Assembly: GCF_900236475.1 (NCBI RefSeq)
Contig: NZ_LT963352.1
Coordinates: 4,480,501 to 4,544,500 of the forward strand
Origin: Streptomyces chartreusis NRRL 3882
GTDB taxonomy: Bacteria; Actinomycetota; Actinomycetes; Streptomycetales; Streptomycetaceae
DNA length: 64,000 nucleotides
Direction of reading: 5' to 3'
The translations under genes and the position numbers were made by a program. The notes beneath the pieces are model-generated. The model saw only the letters and a program-made list of their open reading frames with translations, had not been told where the DNA came from and did not search any database. This document shows, piece by piece, positions 8,606-16,468 of the stretch; within the stretch, counting starts at the first letter, position 1; every line of letters starts with the position of its first letter.

Positions 8606-9106
8606 GTGGCATCTGAACAAATGGCCGAAAGCCAGGAGGACAGCGGCCCGCTGCCCCCGCCGCGTCCGCTGGACGCCATCGACCAGGACATCCTGCGCAT
8701 GCTCCAGGCGGACGGCCGCGCCTCGATACGGTCGGTCGCCGAGCGGGTCCACGTCTCGCGCGCCAACGCCTACGCCCGCATCAACCGGCTCGTCGAGGAC
8801 GGTGTCATCCGCGGCTTCGGCGCCCGCGTCAACCACGAACGGGCGGGCCAGGGGACGTCCGCCTACATCACCCTGAAGATCGTGCAGAACTCCTGGCGCA
8901 CGGTGCGCGAGGAGCTCAGACAGCTGCCCGGTGCCTCGCACATCGCCCTGGTGGGCGGGGATTTCGACGTGCTGCTGCTGGTGCACGTGTCCGACAACCG
9001 GGCGCTGCGCGAGCTGGTGCTGACCCGGCTCCAGGCGATCCCGCAGGTGCTCAGCACGCGCACCCTGCTGGTGTTCGAGGAAGAGGACCTGGAGCCGCAG
9101 GGCTGA
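8606..9106 (+). CDS. bkdR: Lrp/AsnC-family regulator of the bkd operon
   Basis: A 166-residue regulator. An N-terminal winged helix (LDAIDQDILRMLQADGRASIRSVAE, recognition region VHVSRANAYARINRLVEDGVI) is followed by an Lrp effector-binding domain (AYITLKIV to LLVFEEEDLE). Divergent to bkdABC, so it is the probable leucine/branched-chain-responsive regulator of that operon. GTG at 8606 is chosen because GGGAGG lies 9 nt upstream; an in-frame ATG at 8585 would add seven residues but has no ribosome site. Confidence 0.85.
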   Translation: MASEQMAESQEDSGPLPPPRPLDAIDQDILRMLQADGRASIRSVAERVHVSRANAYARINRLVEDGVIRGFGARVNHERAGQGTSAYITLKIVQNSWRTVREELRQLPGASHIALVGGDFDVLLLVHVSDNRALRELVLTRLQAIPQVLSTRTLLVFEEEDLEPQG

Positions 9107-9122
9107 GGCACGCAGGAGCGCG

Positions 9123-9713
9123 TCACCCGGCTTTGCGCAGACCCCCGAACGCCAGCTGCACCACCGCGTCGGCCACCTCGCGCTCGCTCATGCCCCGCCC
9201 GTCCGGCCGGTACCACTCGACGATCGAGTTGATCATGCCGAAGACCAGCCGGGTCACCAGCCGCACCTCTACGTCGCCGCGCACGTCCCCGTCCGCGGCA
9301 GCGGCCTTGAGCAGGTCGGCCACCCGGTGGTCGAAGTCGCGGCGGCGCTCCAGGGCCCACCGCTCGGTGTCCGTGTTGCCGCGCACGCGCAGCAGGAGGG
9401 TCACGTAGGGCAGTTCGGCTATGAGCACCTCGACCATGCGCCGGACGACGTACTCCAGTCGCTCGGCGGCGGGCCCCACGCGCGCGTGCTCCTCGTCGAG
9501 GATCCCGAAGAGGCCGTCCAGCGCCCGGCTCACGGCACGGCGCAGCAGCTCCTCCTTACCGGCGACGTGGTGGTAGATCGACGACTTGGAGATGCCGGCC
9601 GCCTTGGAGAGGTGCTCCATGGAGGTGCCGTCGTAGCCGCGCTCGTTGAACACCCGGACGGCGACGGACAGCAGGGTGTCCGGGGTGTAGGTATCGCGCT
9701 TGGCGGTGGTCAT
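9123..9713 (-). CDS. TetR-family regulator
   Basis: A 196-residue regulator. The N-terminal TetR HTH is clear (TLLSVAVRVFNERGYDGTSMEHLSKAAGISKSSIYHHVAGKEELL). The ligand domain resembles regulators of fatty-acid or phenylacetate catabolism (a C-terminal TetR_C-like region with WYRPDGRGMSEREVADAVVQL). Its ATG start overlaps the dehydrogenase stop (ATGA), so it is co-transcribed as the second gene. It probably controls its own operon, divergent paaN and, from the shared palindrome, bkdABC; the ligand would be an acyl- or phenylacetyl-CoA. That is inference. Confidence 0.87.
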   Translation of the reverse strand: MTTAKRDTYTPDTLLSVAVRVFNERGYDGTSMEHLSKAAGISKSSIYHHVAGKEELLRRAVSRALDGLFGILDEEHARVGPAAERLEYVVRRMVEVLIAELPYVTLLLRVRGNTDTERWALERRRDFDHRVADLLKAAAADGDVRGDVEVRLVTRLVFGMINSIVEWYRPDGRGMSEREVADAVVQLAFGGLRKAG

Positions 9714-11227
9714 GAGGCGTTGCCCTCCCGCTTGTCGGAGGCGTGGGCGTGGCGGTACAGCGCGAGGGACGGCGCGTAGCGCCCCGAGGGGTCGCGCAGG
9801 TGCAGGTCGTCCAGGAGCGCGTAGGCCCAGCAGCGGCCGAGCCGGCGGCTCCACTCGAAGGGACCCAGGGGGTAGTTGACCCCGAGGCGCATCGCGGTGT
9901 CGATGTCCTCCTCGGTGGCCACGCCCTTGGCGACCGCGTCGTGCGCCAGGTCGATGATCCGCGCGACCGTACGGGCGACGATCATGCCGGGTACGTCCCC
10001 GATGACGCTGACCTGCTTGCCGAGCGCCTGGAAGAGGCCGGTGGCCTCGGCGAGGGTCTGCGGGGAGGTGTCCTGGGAGGCGGACAGGGCGATCCGGGTG
10101 GCCCTGCGGTAGTCCAGGGCGAGGTCGAAGTAGACGACGTCCCGGAACTCCACGGAGGTCTGCCCGTCGGCGAGGACGAGCTGGCCGCCGCTCGGCAGCA
10201 CCAGGCGGGTGCCGTTGTCGTCGTCCTCGTCGCGGACCCGGATGCCCGCCTCGCGGATCAGCGCGAGCAGGTCGGCGGCCGGGCCCAGGTCGCCCTCGGC
10301 GACGACGTACGCGGGCGGCTGCCGCTGCTCGGCGGTGTCCGGCTCGGGGCGCTCGGCGCCGTCCCGGTGGTCGTACCAGCCCTGGCCCGACTTGCGGCCC
10401 AGCCGGCCGGACTCGACCAGGCGGCGCTGGGCGAGGGACGGCGTGAAGCGCACGTCCTGGAAGAAGGACTGCCAGACCGACCGCGTGACGGATTCGTTGA
10501 CGTCCTGGCCGATCAGGTCGGTCAGCTCGAACGCGCCCATCCTGAAGCCGCCCGACTCGCGCAGCACGGCGTCGATGGTGGCCGGGTCGGCGCCCTGCGC
10601 CTCGTGGACCGCGAAGGCCTCGGCGTAGAAGGGCCGGGCGATGCGGTTGACGATGAAGCCGGGGGTGTCCGCGCAGGCGACCGGCGTCTTGCCCCAGGCG
10701 CGGGCGGTCTCGTACGCGCGCGTGGCGTACGTGACGTCGGTGGCGAACCCGGAGACGACTTCGACCAGCGGGAGCAGCGGCGCGGGGTTGAAGAAGTGCA
10801 GACCGACGAAGCGGCCGGGGGTGCGCAGAGCGCCGCCGATGGCGGTGACGGACAAGGACGAGGTGTTGGTGGCGAGCAGGCAGTCGTCGTCGACGACGCC
10901 CTCCAGCTCGCGGAACAGGTCCTGTTTGACGTCCAGCCGCTCCAGCACCGCCTCGACGACCAGGGCGCAGTCCGCCAGCTCGGAGAGCGACTCGGCGGGC
11001 AGCAGCCGGGCCCGGGCGGCGTCCCGGTCGGCGCCGGTGAGCCGGTCCTTCTCGACGAGCCGGTCGAGGCGGGCCCCGATCGCGTCGGCGGCCTCCCGCG
11101 CCCGTCCCGGGAGGGCGTCGTACAGCCGTACGGGATGGCCCGCGACCAGCGCGACCTGGGCGATTCCCTGGCCCATGGTGCCGGTGCCGACGACGGCCAC
11201 GGGGCTGCTGAGGTCGAGTGCTGTCAT
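9710..11227 (-). CDS. 3-hydroxyacyl-CoA dehydrogenase (PaaH-like)
   Basis: A 505-residue NAD-dependent enzyme. Its Rossmann domain begins VAVVGTGTMGQGIAQVA, and the catalytic segment FVGLHFFNPAPLLPLVEVVSG contains the conserved His. Two 3HCDH C-terminal domains follow: about residues 187-280, with GRLGRKSGQGWYDH, and about 400-500. This length and the double C-domain match PaaH/3-hydroxybutyryl-CoA dehydrogenases of phenylacetate breakdown rather than short FadB-type proteins. It oxidises 3-hydroxyacyl-CoA to 3-oxoacyl-CoA. Divergent from paaN across a TetR-type operator and coupled to a tetR gene. Confidence 0.88.
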   Translation of the reverse strand: MTALDLSSPVAVVGTGTMGQGIAQVALVAGHPVRLYDALPGRAREAADAIGARLDRLVEKDRLTGADRDAARARLLPAESLSELADCALVVEAVLERLDVKQDLFRELEGVVDDDCLLATNTSSLSVTAIGGALRTPGRFVGLHFFNPAPLLPLVEVVSGFATDVTYATRAYETARAWGKTPVACADTPGFIVNRIARPFYAEAFAVHEAQGADPATIDAVLRESGGFRMGAFELTDLIGQDVNESVTRSVWQSFFQDVRFTPSLAQRRLVESGRLGRKSGQGWYDHRDGAERPEPDTAEQRQPPAYVVAEGDLGPAADLLALIREAGIRVRDEDDDNGTRLVLPSGGQLVLADGQTSVEFRDVVYFDLALDYRRATRIALSASQDTSPQTLAEATGLFQALGKQVSVIGDVPGMIVARTVARIIDLAHDAVAKGVATEEDIDTAMRLGVNYPLGPFEWSRRLGRCWAYALLDDLHLRDPSGRYAPSLALYRHAHASDKREGNAS

Positions 11228-11278
11228 GTGCGCGATCCTCCCGCACGGGGTTTTCCACAGATGCGGCGGACCCCCTTG

Positions 11279-11298
11279 AACCGACCGATCGTTCGGTT
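11279..11298. promoter_or_regulatory. TetR-type operator candidate, paaH-like/paaN divergent region
   Basis: AACCGACCGATCGTTCGGTT is a 20-bp near-palindrome (one base pair of arms mismatched) in the divergent promoter region. It lies 52 bp from the dehydrogenase start and 90 bp from paaN. Its core ACCGATCGTTCGGT (11284-11297) recurs with one change upstream of bkdA at 8491. Confidence 0.68.
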
Positions 11299-11387
11299 AC
11301 TCTAGCTCTGTCCGTCCGTTCCTGCCCAGGTTTCTGCCCAGGTCATGAACTCGACGAAGAGTTCTTGAGACGAGGAGTTGGTCACCC

Positions 11388-13079
11388 ATGACCGCCGCAC
11401 TCTCGGCGCACGAGCTGATCGCCCGGCACCGGTCCACCCTCGACCAGGCGCTGGAAGCGATCCGCACGCGCGCGTACTGGTCCCCGCACCCCGAGCACCC
11501 CAAGGCCTACGGGGAGAACGGCAGCCTGGACGCGGCCGCGGGCAAGGCCGCCTTCGACGCCCTGCTCGGCACCCGCCTCGACCTCGGCCAGCCGGGCACG
11601 GACGACTGGGTGGGCGGCGAGACCTCCCCGTACGGCATCGACCTGGGCGTGACGTACCCGCACGCGGACCTCGACGTGCTGCTGCCCGCCATGAAGGCCG
11701 GGCAGCGGGACTGGCGGGACGCGGGCGCGGAGCAGCGCGCGGTGGTCTGCCTGGAGATCCTCAAGCGCATCAGCGACCGGACGCACGAGTTCGCACACGC
11801 GGTCATGCACACCTCCGGCCAGGCGTTCATGATGGCGTTCCAGGCGGGCGGGCCGCACGCGCAGGACCGCGGCCTGGAGGCGGTGGCGTACGCGTACGTG
11901 GAGCAGGTGCGCACGCCCGACACGGCGGAGTGGACCAAGCCCCAGGGCAAGCGCGACCCGCTGGCCATGACCAAGCAGTTCACGCCCGTCCCGCGCGGCA
12001 TCGGCCTGGTCATCGGCTGCAACACCTTCCCGACGTGGAACGGCTACCCGGGCCTGTTCGCCTCCCTCGCCACCGGCAACGCGGTCCTGGTCAAGCCCCA
12101 CCCGCGCGCGGTGCTGCCCCTCGCGCTCACCGTGCAGGTCGCCCGCGAGGTGCTCGCGGAGACCGGCTTCGACCCGAACCTGGTGGCGCTCGCCGCGGAG
12201 CGCCCCGGCGAGGGCATCGCGAAGACCCTGGCGACGCGTCCCGAGATCCGGATCATCGACTACACGGGCTCGACCGCGTTCGGCGACTGGCTGGAGGCCA
12301 ACGCCCGCCAGGCGCAGGTCTACACGGAGAAGGCCGGCGTCAACACGGTGGTCGTCCACTCCACGTCCGACTACAAGGGCATGCTCTCCAACCTCGCGTT
12401 CTCGCTGTCCCTGTACAGCGGCCAGATGTGCACGACCCCGCAGAACCTGCTGGTCCCGCGCGAGGGCATCACCACGGACCAGGGCCCCAAGTCGTACGAC
12501 GAGGTGGTCGCCGACCTCGCCAAGGCGGTCGACGGGCTGCTGGGCGACGACGCCCGGGCGAACGCGCTGCTGGGCGCGATCGTCAACCCGGACGTGAAGG
12601 CCCGGCTGGAGTCGGCGGCGGGGCTGGGCGAAGTCGCCCTGGCCTCCCGGGAGATCACCAACCCGGACTTCCCCGGTGCGGTCGTCCGTACGCCGGTGAT
12701 CGTGAAGCTGGACGGGGCCAAGCCGGACGCGGAGGCCGCGTACATGAGCGAGTGCTTCGGGCCGGTCTCCTTCGCCGTGGCGGTCGACTCGGCGGCGGAC
12801 GCGGCGGAGTTGCTGCGGCGCACCGTCCGGGAGAAGGGCGCGATGACCGTCGGGGCGTACACGACCGACCCGGAGGTCGAGCAGGCCGTGCGGGAGGTGT
12901 GCCTGGAGGAGGCGGCGCAGTTGTCACTGAATCTCACGGGCGGGGTGTATGTGAACCAGACGGCCGCGTTCTCCGACTTCCATGGGTCGGGCGGCAATCC
13001 GGCGGCGAGTGCGGCGCTGTGTGACGGGGCGTTCGTCGCCAACCGGTTCAGGGTTGTGGAGGTGCGGCGGGAGGCCTGA
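11388..13079 (+). CDS. paaN: Phenylacetic acid degradation protein PaaN (aldehyde dehydrogenase family)
   Basis: A 563-residue aldehyde-dehydrogenase-fold protein. The catalytic cysteine lies in SLYSGQMCTTPQNLLVP; the NAD-binding region holds GIGLVIGCNTFPTWNGYPGLFASLATGNAVLVKPHP. The extended N-terminus (RHRSTLDQALEAIRTRAYWSPHPEHPKAYGE) is typical of the single-domain actinobacterial PaaN. It is associated with oxidation of a ring-opened aldehyde intermediate of phenylacetyl-CoA. The paaABCDE oxygenase genes are not in the window. Divergent to a 3-hydroxyacyl-CoA dehydrogenase of the same pathway type. Confidence 0.88.
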   Translation: MTAALSAHELIARHRSTLDQALEAIRTRAYWSPHPEHPKAYGENGSLDAAAGKAAFDALLGTRLDLGQPGTDDWVGGETSPYGIDLGVTYPHADLDVLLPAMKAGQRDWRDAGAEQRAVVCLEILKRISDRTHEFAHAVMHTSGQAFMMAFQAGGPHAQDRGLEAVAYAYVEQVRTPDTAEWTKPQGKRDPLAMTKQFTPVPRGIGLVIGCNTFPTWNGYPGLFASLATGNAVLVKPHPRAVLPLALTVQVAREVLAETGFDPNLVALAAERPGEGIAKTLATRPEIRIIDYTGSTAFGDWLEANARQAQVYTEKAGVNTVVVHSTSDYKGMLSNLAFSLSLYSGQMCTTPQNLLVPREGITTDQGPKSYDEVVADLAKAVDGLLGDDARANALLGAIVNPDVKARLESAAGLGEVALASREITNPDFPGAVVRTPVIVKLDGAKPDAEAAYMSECFGPVSFAVAVDSAADAAELLRRTVREKGAMTVGAYTTDPEVEQAVREVCLEEAAQLSLNLTGGVYVNQTAAFSDFHGSGGNPAASAALCDGAFVANRFRVVEVRREA

Positions 13080-13157
13080 CGCCTCGGTGGGCCGCCTGGT
13101 AAACGCTCCCCGATAGCCAGCTTCACCCGTTGGGAGTACGGGGCAACTGGTGCAGAA

Positions 13158-13247
13158 CTAGGGCCTGTCGTTTGGATCACGTCGCAGACGCGGGGGCTGA
13201 GTGGCACTGTCACTTCCCTGCGAACTGATCCAAATGACAGGCCCTAG
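13158..13247. mobile_element. MITE-like element with 22-bp terminal inverted repeats
   Basis: A 90-bp non-coding element bounded by CTAG. The ends CTAGGGCCTGTCGTTTGGATCA (13158-13179) and its inverted copy (13226-13247) differ at one position. The sequence begins GGGCCTGTC.TTTGGATCA, the terminal type I associate with IS5-family elements in Streptomyces that target CTAG. There is no transposase, so it is a miniature derivative moved in trans. It sits between paaN and the methyltransferase gene and breaks nothing. Confidence 0.75.
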
Positions 13248-13268
13248 GTGAAAGGAGAAATGCGTTGT

Positions 13269-14015
13269 TCACATTCCAGCCACGCCGCAGCTCCAGTGGT
13301 ACAGGGCCATCGCCACGCTCGTCGCCAGGTTGTAGCTGCTGACCTGGGGGCGCATCGGCAGGGACAGCAACTGGTCCGCACGCGTGCGTAGTTCCGGTGA
13401 CAGGCCCGTGCGTTCCGATCCGAAGGCGAGGACGGCGTCGTCCGGGAGCTTCGTGGCCCGGATGTCGTCGCCCTCCGGGTCCAGCGCGAACAGCGGGCCG
13501 GGCGGCAGGTCGGACACCTCCAGCCGTTCCACCGCCGTCGCGAAGTGCAGCCCGGCCCCGCCGCGTACGACGGTGGGGTGCCAGGGGTCGACCGTCCCCG
13601 TCGTCACCACGCCCGTCGCCCCGAGGCCGGCGGCCAGGCGGATCACCGCCCCCGCGTTGCCCAGGTTGCGCGGGTTGTCGAGGACCACGACGGGGGCCGT
13701 GCGAGGGGTGTGCGCCAGCTTCTCCAGGTTGGACGCGCGGGAGGGCCGTACGGCCAGGGCGGCCACGGCGGTGGGGTGCGGGCGCGGGACGAACGACGCG
13801 TACGTCTCGTGCGGCACCTCCGTCAGCAGCCCGGCCAGCGCGTCCTGTACGTCGGGAGCCAACTCGTCGGCGAGGGCGAGCGTGGCCGCCCGGTCGGCGG
13901 CGACCGCGACCGGCACCTCGGCGCCGAAGCGCACGGCGTGCTTCAGGGCGTGGAAGCCGTCGAGCAGGACGCTGCTGCCGGCGAGCCGGCGCCAGACGGT
14001 GACGGGGTCGGTCAT
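13269..14015 (-). CDS. SpoU/TrmH-family RNA methyltransferase
   Basis: A 248-residue SPOUT enzyme that methylates ribose 2'-OH groups of tRNA or rRNA with SAM. Motif 1 is VVVLDNPRNLGNAGAVIRLAAGLGATGVV, motif 2 AVLAFGSERTGLSPEL and motif 3 LSLPMRPQVSSYNLATSVAMALYHW, forming the trefoil knot. The RNA target is not predictable. Its start overlaps the HTTM membrane protein stop by 4 bp, so it is the last of a three-gene operon. Confidence 0.88.
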   Translation of the reverse strand: MTDPVTVWRRLAGSSVLLDGFHALKHAVRFGAEVPVAVAADRAATLALADELAPDVQDALAGLLTEVPHETYASFVPRPHPTAVAALAVRPSRASNLEKLAHTPRTAPVVVLDNPRNLGNAGAVIRLAAGLGATGVVTTGTVDPWHPTVVRGGAGLHFATAVERLEVSDLPPGPLFALDPEGDDIRATKLPDDAVLAFGSERTGLSPELRTRADQLLSLPMRPQVSSYNLATSVAMALYHWSCGVAGM

Positions 14016-15223
14016 GTCCCGAAGCCTACGTGCGTGGCCTCGGGGCGTTCGTGGGCGTGCTGGTCGGGGGACTGCGCGGGCCCGCCGCGCCGCAGCAGCC
14101 GGTCACGCGCGCGGGCCGCCCCGCCGCCCAGGCGGCGCAGGAAGGTCGTCGGCAGGAACACCGCGTCCGCCGCGATCATCGCCAGCGAGAAGAACGGCAG
14201 TCCGAGCACGACGGCGATCACGGCGTGCTCGGTGATCATGACCGCGAGCAGGACGTTCTTCACCCGCCGGTTGAACAGCGTGAACGGGAAGGCGACCTGC
14301 ACGAGGACCGTCCCGTAGGTCACCAGCATCACCATCGTGCCGCTGGCGGTCAGCAGGTCGGCGAGCCCGGGCCAGGGCGAGAAGTACTCCAGGTGGAGCG
14401 GGTAGTAGACGGCGGTGCCGTCCTGCCAGCGGGAGCCCTGGATCTTGTACCAGCCGGCAGTCGCGTAGATCAGGCACGCCTCGGCCATGATCACGAGCAG
14501 GGCGCCGTTGTGCACGATGTTGGCGACGACGTCGAGCATGATCCGCGGCTCACCGGGCTTCGCGCGGCGCCCCGTCAGCCACCACAGGGCCTGCGCCACC
14601 CACACGGTCCACAGCAGCGCCGGTATCAGCCGGTCGCCCTCCATCCGGCCGGCCAGGGTCACCCCGACCAGCACGAACCCGAGCACACCCCACAGGGCCG
14701 GGCCGGTCCGGTCCCTGACCCGCTCACCCCGCGCGTGTGCCGCCCGGGCGCGCGCGGCCCGCCGGGCGTCCAGCGACCACACCTGGGCGCAGCGCGTGAA
14801 CACCAGGTAGATCGACATCAGGTGCAGCACGTTGTCGCCACCGTCGCCCATGAAGACGCTGCGGTTCTGGAGCGACAGCACGCCGACCATGAACAGCACC
14901 GACAGGGTGCGGGTGCGCCAGCCCAGCATCAGCAGGGCACTGGCGAGGATCGCGAGCAGGTAGACGCTCTCGAACCAGATCCCGCCGTCCGACCACATGA
15001 GAGCGGTGAACGCCTTGTTGGTCCCGATCAACTGCTCGGCGAGACCCCAGCTCCAGGGCCCGTCGGGGCCGTAGAGCTCGTGGCGGTGGGGGAACTCGCG
15101 CAGCAGGAACAGCAGCCAGGTCGCACTGAAGCCGATGCGGATCACGGCGGTCTGATAGGGGCCGAGGGCGGCCTCGGTGACCCGGGCGACACCGCGCGAG
15201 AAGGCCAGGGAAAAGCGGTTCAC
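14012..15223 (-). CDS. HTTM-domain membrane protein
   Basis: A 403-residue polytopic membrane protein matching the HTTM domain (horizontally transferred TM region related to vitamin K-dependent gamma-carboxylase). It shows RIGFSATWLLFLLREFPHRHELYGPDGPWSW at the N-terminus and repeated TM helices, with LQNRSVFMGDGGDNVLHLMSIYLVFT and YATAGWYKIQGSRWQDGTAVYYPLHLEYF. The GTG start at 15223 overlaps the upstream stop (GTGA). The C-terminus is Arg-rich. Enzymatic role unknown; the tight pairing with the preceding DUF5819-like protein suggests a two-component membrane complex. Confidence 0.82.
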   Translation of the reverse strand: MNRFSLAFSRGVARVTEAALGPYQTAVIRIGFSATWLLFLLREFPHRHELYGPDGPWSWGLAEQLIGTNKAFTALMWSDGGIWFESVYLLAILASALLMLGWRTRTLSVLFMVGVLSLQNRSVFMGDGGDNVLHLMSIYLVFTRCAQVWSLDARRAARARAAHARGERVRDRTGPALWGVLGFVLVGVTLAGRMEGDRLIPALLWTVWVAQALWWLTGRRAKPGEPRIMLDVVANIVHNGALLVIMAEACLIYATAGWYKIQGSRWQDGTAVYYPLHLEYFSPWPGLADLLTASGTMVMLVTYGTVLVQVAFPFTLFNRRVKNVLLAVMITEHAVIAVVLGLPFFSLAMIAADAVFLPTTFLRRLGGGAARARDRLLRRGGPAQSPDQHAHERPEATHVGFGT

Positions 15224-16047
15224 CGCACGCCACCCCCGGCCTCGTCCTGCGGCACCGGCCACCACGGCAGCTCGCGGTAGACCGGCGTCGTGGAGACCTT
15301 CTCCCGGCTCCACCGCGGCGGGGGCACGTTGCTGGTGCGGGAGCGGACCTGGACCCGCTCGATGACACCGGCACCCCCGGTGGTGGCCCGCACGGCGTCG
15401 TCGCGGTCGAGGCGCAGCACCACGATCCGGCGCAGGTACGACTCGGAGAGCGAGCCGCGCAGGCCCACCGGGCGGTCCTCGCTGTCGTGGGTCGCAAGGA
15501 AGAAGTCCCAGGCGCGGCGCAGCTCGTTCTGCTGGGTGTGGCTGGGCAGCAGGTTGCCGTCGATGGCCCGGCCGTCCTCGGCGGACAGGTCGTACCAGCC
15601 GGTGGTCAGCGTCCCGCCTTCCCCGTCCCGGACCTCGGCGCGGACCTGGATGGAGATGTTCTGCTGGAGCGGGTTCGGCGCGAAGAGCTTCCAGTTCTGC
15701 TCGAACTCGGGATAGATCCAGTCGTCCACGGCCGTGCCGTGCTCCCTGGTGACGGTGTTCGGCGGCGCGACGTGCAGGAACGTCATCCCGAGGTGCACAC
15801 ACACCCCGACCGCCACGACCGCGAGCGCCAGCGCGACACCTATCTGGTAGCGCAGGGAGAGCGCGGCTATACCGGTGCGGGGTCCGGCGAACGGGTCCGG
15901 CTCGGCGGGCGGGTCCGGCTCGGCAGGCGGGTGGGGCTCGGCAGGACCGACCGCCGGGACAGACCCGCCCGACTCGGCCGGCACACCCGGCGCGGCCGGC
16001 CCGTCCAGCCCGTGCCGGGCGTTCGAGCCTCCGTCGTACGCGTCCAT
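15220..16047 (-). CDS. DUF5819-like membrane-anchored protein
   Basis: A 275-residue protein with a Pro/Ala/Gly-rich cytoplasmic N-terminus of about 70 residues. One TM helix follows (about 75-95, QIGVALALAVVAVGVCVHLGMTFLHV), and the extracytoplasmic domain contains YPEFEQNWKLFAPNPLQQNISIQVRAEVRDG. That WKLFAPNP element is typical of the DUF5819 family, often found next to HTTM proteins. Function unknown. First gene of the operon with HTTM and the SpoU methyltransferase. Confidence 0.75.
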   Translation of the reverse strand: MDAYDGGSNARHGLDGPAAPGVPAESGGSVPAVGPAEPHPPAEPDPPAEPDPFAGPRTGIAALSLRYQIGVALALAVVAVGVCVHLGMTFLHVAPPNTVTREHGTAVDDWIYPEFEQNWKLFAPNPLQQNISIQVRAEVRDGEGGTLTTGWYDLSAEDGRAIDGNLLPSHTQQNELRRAWDFFLATHDSEDRPVGLRGSLSESYLRRIVVLRLDRDDAVRATTGGAGVIERVQVRSRTSNVPPPRWSREKVSTTPVYRELPWWPVPQDEAGGGVR

Positions 16048-16468
16048 TCAGCCCCGTTCCACGATCCCGGTCCGTCGTTCCGTCCGCCCGGTCGCGAGGG
16101 CGTCGCACCGCCCGCGCACCGCTGCGCGACGTCGGCACGGGCACGGTACTCAGGCCGCCCACCCGGGCACAGCCTCTTCGTCCGGTTCCGGCCGTGGCCG
16201 TCACCACACCACGGAAGCCGCCCCTCGGCGGACCGGATGCCGACCGGATGCCGACGGGAAGCCGACCGTACGGCGCTCGCGGCGGCCGGGGAGCAGTGAT
16301 CCCCCCGGTCCACAGGGGACCCCCGCAGGTTATCCACAGGGCGCCCGGGCAGCTCGTCCGCAGGAGTGACACCCTACGGCGTCCGCCCGTACGCCCATTC
16401 CCTTCTTCTAGAACGTGTTCTATCTTGCGCCCGTCAGCTCAACGGGACCGGCCGGAAGGACAGGCACC
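16048..16468. other. Intergenic region with DnaA box and KstR-like palindrome
   Basis: This 421-bp divergent gap has no convincing gene. It contains one perfect TTATCCACA DnaA box (16330-16338) and a KstR-type palindrome at 16409-16422; promoters for both flanking operons must lie here. Confidence 0.6.
16409..16422. promoter_or_regulatory. KstR-like operator upstream of acyl-CoA dehydrogenase
   Basis: TAGAACGTGTTCTA fits the TNNAACNNGTTNNA pattern bound by KstR-type TetR regulators of sterol and lipid catabolism in mycobacteria and rhodococci. It is 47 bp before the acyl-CoA dehydrogenase start. No kstR-like gene is in this window, so a trans-acting regulator is implied. Confidence 0.55.

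Noticed and set aside
9743..11305. 520-codon plus-strand open frame opposite the 3-hydroxyacyl-CoA dehydrogenase
   Set aside because: A shadow of the real gene; no ribosome site and no recognisable domain.
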